Shown here piece after piece: positions 57,600 through 64,000 of a stretch of 64,000 bases of DNA. The position numbers and the translations under genes were made by a program. Location: contig NW_020194563.1 of assembly GCF_002865645.1 (NCBI RefSeq), positions 454,152 to 518,151 on the forward strand, written 5' to 3'. Numbering within the stretch: position 1 is the stretch's first letter; each line of letters begins with the position of its first letter. Below the pieces are notes generated by a model that made no database searches, was not told the DNA's origin, and worked only from the letters and a program-made list of their open reading frames with translations. Origin of the DNA: Hyaloscypha bicolor E. Taxonomy: Eukaryota > Ascomycota > Leotiomycetes > Helotiales > Hyaloscyphaceae.

Positions 57600-58800
57600 A
57601 TTTATTTTATCTTATCTTTATAATAAAGTATTTACTTATTTATTCGATTTTCCAGAATAATATATAAGCTTAAAGTAATAGTAAAATAAGAGCTTAGCCT
57701 ATCTAGCTTATTAAGAAAAGAGCTTCTTAATAATTATAAAGTACTCTAAGGTATAGTAATTAGAATAGATTTTAAAAGAAGCATCCTAAAGGCCCTCTAG
57801 CTTAGCTTTCTATTCCTCTAGTACTCGTACTATAACAAGTATTTCCTTATTATATATATTATAATTAAGCTCTATTAGAAGTATGGTTTTAAAAAAATAA
57901 GTTATAGGATACTAAAGGCCTATTTCTGGGTCTTATTAAAAAAGTAGGCTAGTAATTACTCTTTTAGATATATCTATTTCTATTATTATAGGTAAATCTG
58001 GATTATAATATTATAAAACTAGAATAGAAATTATAGCTTTCTTTAGATAAGTAAAAGCCTCTCGGTATTACTCGGACTATTTAAAAGAAATACTTTTTTT
58101 TATAAATAAGGTAAGAGATCTAATAATTCGTTTATATTCTCTAATAAAGCATTTATAAAAGTTATAGAAACCGAGAAAGAACTATATATCCTTAACTATT
58201 TTTGGGAATTACTAGTTATATATTACTTTAACTTTATTAGAATTTACTTTAATACTAGATATAGAGATAATAAAGCCTAAGTATTTTATATATATAACTT
58301 TAAATTCCGATTTCTTAATATCTATTTAGAGGCTAGTAAGATATAAGTAGTCTAGTACTTTTCATATATACTATTTGTATTTTACTAGGTTCTCTAAATA
58401 AATAAAAATATTATTAAGATATATTATATAAAAGTTATCTAGATACTTAAAAAACATATTATTTATATAATATTAATATATAGCCGGACTATTTATAAAG
58501 CCTTCCTAGAGAATATTATATTTATATACTCTATAGCAGATATAAAATATTATTAGTTCCTAAAAGTACGGATCTATAGCTATATAATAGAAAGCTTAGT
58601 AAATATCTAATTTAGTATAGATCTTGGCCTTAGATAATTAACTTAAAGTCTTATTAATAAGAGAAAGAAGATATTAATTTTTCCGGGTAATATTATTTAG
58701 ATAGCAGAAATTAATATAGAAATATAAACCTCTATTTACTTTTTTTATAAAAAGAACTAGTAAAGTAAAGAGAGCTTAACTAGTTTTAATAAAGCCCTTA
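57600..58800 (-). pseudogene. reverse transcriptase and RNase H of the Ty3/gypsy element
   Basis: The RT active site on the minus strand (about 58425-58390) reads IIYLNNIFIYLENLVKYK, where YLDD is expected; downstream, FLGFYNFYKCFIREYKRIIR is the typical end of the RT region. RNase H text follows, such as FTYLKKAIISILVL, DLPIIVEIDISKRVITSLLF and ELNYDIYDKEILVIVRVLEE near 58050-57780. Catalytic residues are lost and the frame is broken. Confidence 0.8.
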
Positions 58801-61734
58801 GCTAGATTATTTTACAAGAAATACTTGATTTCTAGAAGCTCTTAAATAGACTATTATTAGAGGAGTTAATATCTAATATTCTTAGTTTTCTTTAGGCCTT
58901 TAATCTAAATCTTATAATTATATAGTCTATAGAAAGAAAAAGTATTAGATTTTTTCTTAGAGAAAACAGAAATATATTTCTTAAGTTCCGGAAATAATAT
59001 CCTTTATAGCTACTAAAGCTCTATTTCTCCCGGTTATTAATTCTCTGGGCCAGAAATAGCTTCTTTTTTCCGAACTTTAAGCTCCTTATTAATCTTATAA
59101 ATAGAGATTTAATTAATAATATTATTTTTTCTCTTGGCTATATAATTAAATACTATAGAAGTAAGAATAGCTAGATCTAATATTTGCTCTTTATTAAGGA
59201 CCTCTTCTTACTTCTTTAGCTTTTACTTAGGTATTATATTTTAATTAGACTATAGAAGCTCCTTTTCTATAGTCTTATATAATTTCCTCTAATTAGTCCG
59301 GAAAAAGAAAAACTATTCTAGAATAAAAGGTTTCTAGAAATAGCTTATAATAAAATCTTATTAATTAGTATTCTTTTAATATTTCTTATTAGGTTACTTC
59401 TTTAGCTATTATTATAAAGTATTAATAATATAATTAAATTATATAGATTTAGGCTTATTCTTTAGCTATATAAGCCTATATCTTCTATAATTAACCAGAA
59501 TATTAATATATATTACCTATTTCCTACTAAGAATAATATTATAATTTCTAAGATTTAGGATAATTATAAGTATATTAATACTTTATTTATTAACTAGAAA
59601 TAAAACTTCTATATATTTTTTAGTAGACTTAGCTAGCTTTTTATTAAAACTATATATAATATAGGGTAAGGGAAAGAATTATAGTTCTATTTCTAAGAAT
59701 TATTTTATAAGCTAAATAAGCTTTATATTAATAAAAGTATAATTATTAGCTCTAGTATTAATAAGAGAAGAAGACTTAATTCCTAATCTATTTATACTAA
59801 TAATATAGGGTATTATAAGAATATTTTCTCTTATTAGATAAGTTAAGTTAATCTCTACTAAATCCATATTATAAGCCCCTAAAATAGAGACTTTCTTTAG
59901 AAGTACTCGTTTCCCGGTTTTATATTAGAATTAGAGCTCGAATTCTCTAAATACTTTATTTAAATAATATACTCTAGTGAAATAGGAACTAAGCCTGGCT
60001 TAATTCTAGAAAGAGCTACCTTGGTTTCCTTATTATATAAAAGCAAATAGTATCTAGTATAGTAGCCGAACTCGTTATAATTAGAGTATTTAATAGTTAA
60101 GAGATCCTCGGTTTTTATAAGATATTACTTATACTTATAAGGGAATATATACTTAATAAGAGTAGTTAATATAGGCTTCTTGAGCTCCTTCTTAGGAATA
60201 TACTTCTTAGAAGTATATAAGGATATAATACTAGAAGTAAACTTGGCTGGGATAGCTCCTGCCTTCTTATACTTCTTAGTCTTCTTATATATAGCCTTAA
60301 TTTACTAATTATTAGTAATATAGTATTAAGTAAAGCAAGTAGTATTAATAGATAAATTATTATAGTATATATATACTAACTTCTAAAGCTTTAGTAAGAG
60401 CTTCTTATTTAGTTTATATTTAATGTCTTAAAGACTAATACTGCCTTCTATAAATAGTTATAAGAAGAGAATATAGAACTCCTGAAATACTTAACTAGAA
60501 TATATTTAAAGCTTACTAAAGTTATAATAAGTATTCTATATCTTATTAGGATTAGAGTATAGCTTCTTTAGGTAGGAGTAGAACTCTAAGAGCTAATAGT
60601 ACTAATTCGGACTATTTTTATCTATATGAAAATTAGTTAGGGCGAGAGTATTACTAGTAAGTTTATTAGAAATATAAATAATCTTGAGATTCTCTAAGAA
60701 ATACGAATTAGTATTTCCTTATAGCTTATTCTTAATCTAAACTAGCTAGTTATTAAAGATAGTACGATTTCTAGTAAAGAGAATTAGATCTAGGAGCTTA
60801 GTAACTCTAGTATCTCTAAAGAAAGCATGAGATATAAGGAATTCTGGACAAGAATAAATAGGAGATAGTTCAGAATTCTTTTAAGAGGGATTTAAAGTAA
60901 TTAGAGCGGGCGGAATAGAAGTAGTTAGAGCTACTATAAGCCGATCTACTATAGCTATATAGTATTTAACTTTGTCCTTAAGCTTAGTATTATAGAGCTT
61001 GGTATTCTCGAGAATAGCTTTATTATAACTATAGGTATTCTTATAAGAAATAGCTTTTTATAATAATATTAATATCTGAGAGTAAGATATTGGGTTCCTT
61101 GGCCTATTCATATAACTCTCTAATAGTAATATAATTATTAGTTTCTAGAAGCTTTATAATAAAAGCAGAGAATTCTATTTCTATAGACTTATTTATAAAT
61201 TCTCCAGGAATACTAACGAGACGTTTGATTCGGAAAGGGCCGCCGACGGGATAACCTGAACTAGTAGGAGCTTTACTAGAAGCCTTGGCAAAAGTCGATA
61301 TAATTCCTGGTTATATAATATCCTGGAAAATTAACTTATTATACTTTTCTTCTATTATATTTTCCCTAATAGTTTCATTACTAGTATATATATAGGGCCT
61401 ATAAGGTTATAGGATAGGGCTTGAGAATAATAGTCAGGTTACTAGCCTATAGGTACCTATTACTCTAGGACTTGGTTAAAGAGTAGCCTTTATTTAAGGT
61501 TCTTTAACTTTTCGGGTTTTTGAGGGAGTTTCTAATATACTACTAGTATATATTTATAAAGATATAAATACCTAATTTCTCTAAGGATTCTAAAGCTTTT
61601 TGCTTTTATTATTCTGGAGTCTATTATTTGAGTTTCTAAGGTTCTGTTATCTTAGTAATATTTATATTTCTAATAGTTCTGAATTAGTTTATTTGAAATC
61701 CTTTATAAGATTAAAGGAAGTAAGCTTTAAATAC
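58801..61734 (-). pseudogene. gag and protease region of the Ty3/gypsy element
   Basis: This lies between the 5' LTR and the reverse transcriptase, as expected for gag and protease. It is RIPped, and individual motifs could not be read with confidence. A GC-richer island at 61210-61260 (AACGAGACGTTTGATTCGG and following bases) escaped mutation. Confidence 0.45.
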
Positions 61735-62007
61735 TATTATAGATATGGTATTCAGGGCTTAAAAAGCAAGGTAGAAGGTCTCTTATAAAGATAATTCAAA
61801 GCTAAGGAAAAGAAAACTAGAATATAGGAGGCTAAGAGAGAATATATATACCCTATAGTATGCTAGTCCTAAAGGGGCTAGTCTTCTAAATATTTCTAGT
61901 ATATTCCAAGTATATTTCCCTAGTAAGGCGGCCGTATTACATGTATCTAGGAAGTATCTAATATCTAGTAAGGTATCTCAGATACCGGGTATCTGGGGAT
62001 TATAATA
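61735..62007 (-). repeat. 5' LTR of the Ty3/gypsy element
   Basis: 273 bp, aligned end to end with 55330-55602. The CACGTG of the other copy reads TACATG here. It ends TTATAATA followed by AAAAG. Confidence 0.85.
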
Positions 62008-62012
62008 AAAAG

Positions 62013-64000
62013 AGAAATAAGGCTTTAAGGAGACCGAGAGCTAATAAAACCTTAATAAATCCGGCTCTATAAATAATTCTAGTTTTATAGATAAGTTTAA
62101 TTCTATAGAAGTACTATAAATAAGTCTGGCTTTATAAACTATTCTATAAATAGTTTTATAATTAGTTTTATAAATAGTTCTATAAATAATTCTATAAATA
62201 GTTTTATAAATAATTATAATTCTATAAATGGTTTTGAGTCTAAGGCTAGTTTTAAGGCCTTAGGTAAAGGTAGCTATTAGTTAAATAGTAATTATTAAAA
62301 GCTAGCCATTTTAGGGTTTTTATTAAAACCATATTTCCTTTATATAACTAAATAAGTATATTTAGATTCGATTTTTATAAAAGTAATTATTATTAATCTC
62401 GACTATTTTCTATACTAATTAAATATTTCTAAAGTATAAATGCCTTTACTAACTCTATTATATATAGTTAAATATAAGTATACTAGAATTTCCACCAAAA
62501 ATAACTAGTTTTATTACTAGCTATACTTATAGTATTAAAGATTTATAGCCTCCTGCTTCTATTATAATATTCCCTAATATAAATATAATAATTACCTTTA
62601 GTAAGCTACTAAATATTCATTCTATAAGATACTTACTAGAATTTAATATATCTAACTTACCTATATATTAATAAATACCTATATATAGACCCTATTTTTA
62701 AAAGCTATATTCTTCTTAGTTTATAGAAATAAAGATCTAATATCTCTTTTTCCTTTTATAAGAATAGAAATATTACTTATTATATAATAAGTAATACTAA
62801 TATTAACCCTAAAACCTATATAAGTACTTTATATTATTAATTTCAAGTATTACTAATAAGGGAACTAATATAACTTATATTTATTATTAATTTCCTTTTC
62901 CTCTAACCGGAATTACTTGTTTCTATTATTATAATTATCTAAATTATCTAATTCTTCCTTACTAATAATAAAGATAATAAAATTATATAGTAGTATTATT
63001 ATTTATAACTTATAGAAAAGCTTATACTTTTATAACTTTTTCTAGAAATTAGTAATATATTAGAGATTAGCTATATTTTTAAACCCTATTAGATAGCTAA
63101 TCTTTTTAAAAGAAATATACTAGTAATATAGGAATATAATATCTATAAATTATTTAAATATTTTAATATTATAATCTAGTATATAAAACATCTCTATTAT
63201 ATCTTAAAGCTTTATTCGAAAAGTATTTTAAAGTTTATTATTATTATAAGACCCTAATAAAATTAAAGTAATTATTATATTATTACTTATAATTAACTTA
63301 TAATAGATTTCCTTTAAGATATAAAGCTAGTTATAGTCTATAATATCTGTATTAATAGGATTAGTATTAGCTATATATAATCTCTTTCCTTAATTATACT
63401 TACTTTAAGCCCTAGAAATATAAATTAGGCTATTTATTAAGTTCATAAATTTATTACTATCTTTTTTTCTTTTCTTTATTTCTTATATATACTTAATATA
63501 TTTCTTTCTAATATTATTTATAAGAAGTATTTCTCTACTTAGTTTATCTTATATAACTAGTCTATTCTTCTAATTCTTATATTATACCCTAATTAGAAAC
63601 TATTAATCTTATTATTTATTAAATCTATACTTATTACTAATATTAGAGGCTACTATATTACTATTTTATAAGGCTATTATACTTTTTCCCTCGAATAACT
63701 CTCTATTTACTTATTTCTATATAGATATATTTTATATTTCTGCCTTACCTCTTCCTATAATTAGTAAATATTCTCTATTATAGAATAAGTTTATTTCCTT
63801 TCTAAAAAAATATAGCTTTTTATAATAAGCCTCTCAAATCTTATTAATAGATATATAAAACCCACTTCTCTCCGACTTTCTTATATATCTAGAAAAGTTA
63901 TTCAATTTTATTAACTCTTATATTACCTAATCTATTATATAAGTATCCGGATCTTTATTACTATTATTTCCTTTAATATAATTACCTCTCTTAAAACTCC
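62013..64000. mobile_element. RIPped transposon remnant to the window edge
   Basis: AT-rich with CA and TG nearly absent. Tandem-like runs of TTCTATAAATAGTTTTATAA occur at about 62140-62225. No domain was readable. It may be the other half of the remnant at 53582-55324, split by the Ty3/gypsy insertion. Confidence 0.4.

Larger units (their letters stand above)
55330..62007 (-). mobile_element. complete 6.7-kb Ty3/gypsy retrotransposon, RIPped
   Basis: LTRs of 273 bp lie at 55330-55602 and 61735-62007, flanked by AAAAG (55325-55329 and 62008-62012). A purine-rich tract on the minus strand abuts the left LTR (55603-55620), giving leftward orientation. Reverse transcriptase, RNase H and integrase occur in that order on the minus strand, so it is Ty3/gypsy. 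All frames are broken. RIP is strong inside; the left LTR keeps a GC-rich stretch (GCGGCCGCGTCACGTGCGCC at about 55524) that is partly mutated in the right one. Confidence 0.9.

Noticed and set aside
1..64000. Starship-type giant element with a DUF3435 captain recombinase
   Set aside because: Searched by eye for a tyrosine recombinase with R-H-R-Y spacing; nothing convincing was found, and no matching element borders.

Overview
The window reads as nuclear DNA of a filamentous ascomycete (Pezizomycotina). The evidence is short introns (52-71 bp) with GTNNGN donors and (G/A)CTAAC-like branch sites, a Clr5-ankyrin gene, fungal Ty3/gypsy and hAT transposons, and very heavy repeat-induced point mutation (RIP). 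About half of the 64 kb is extremely AT-rich DNA in which CA and TG dinucleotides are almost absent while AC and GT persist. Most genes in the GC-richer half are also broken, mostly by frameshifts and by stop codons one C-to-T step from CAG, CAA or CGA.

Layout. 1-5.3 kb: two divergent decayed genes, one of them a long coiled-coil protein, then a duplicated segment. 5.3-7.4 kb: no convincing gene; a solo LTR with an internal 18-bp minisatellite and a hairpin MITE. 7.9-25.5 kb: one decayed superfamily-1 (UPF1/NFX1-like) helicase gene split by an 11.4-kb Ty3/gypsy chromovirus (TSD TGCAT) and a 2.5-kb hAT transposon (TSD GTGCGCGG). 26.5-28.1 kb: an unrecognised decayed gene with one clear intron. 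28.8-35 kb: a RIP-saturated block, part of it an inverted RIPped copy of 5.04-5.65 kb. 36.6-40.5 kb: the one large apparently intact gene, a four-exon Clr5-ankyrin protein of about 1,241 aa. 40.8-41.6 kb: a MITE carrying a nested solo LTR. 41.9-42.4 kb: a small two-exon gene. 43.2-44.3 kb: a frameshifted membrane-protein gene. 45-47.9 kb: dispersed repeat modules and two convergent decayed genes. 47.9-64 kb: a RIPped transposon nest with two gag-only LTR elements (TSDs ATAAG and AATAC) and a complete 6.7-kb Ty3/gypsy element (TSD AAAAG).

The genes do not form a recognisable pathway. The region looks like a transposon sink where insertion and RIP have destroyed most cargo and left an island around the ankyrin gene. 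The most useful content is the precisely bounded nested insertions (TSDs found for seven LTR units and the hAT element, plus a TA for the MITE), the uneven RIP (LTRs and single element ends spared), a three-copy LTR family with a coding-phase minisatellite, and a chromovirus with about 4.4 kb of extra 3' sequence. No rRNA, tRNA or CRISPR was found. All translations were done by eye, and no database search was possible.
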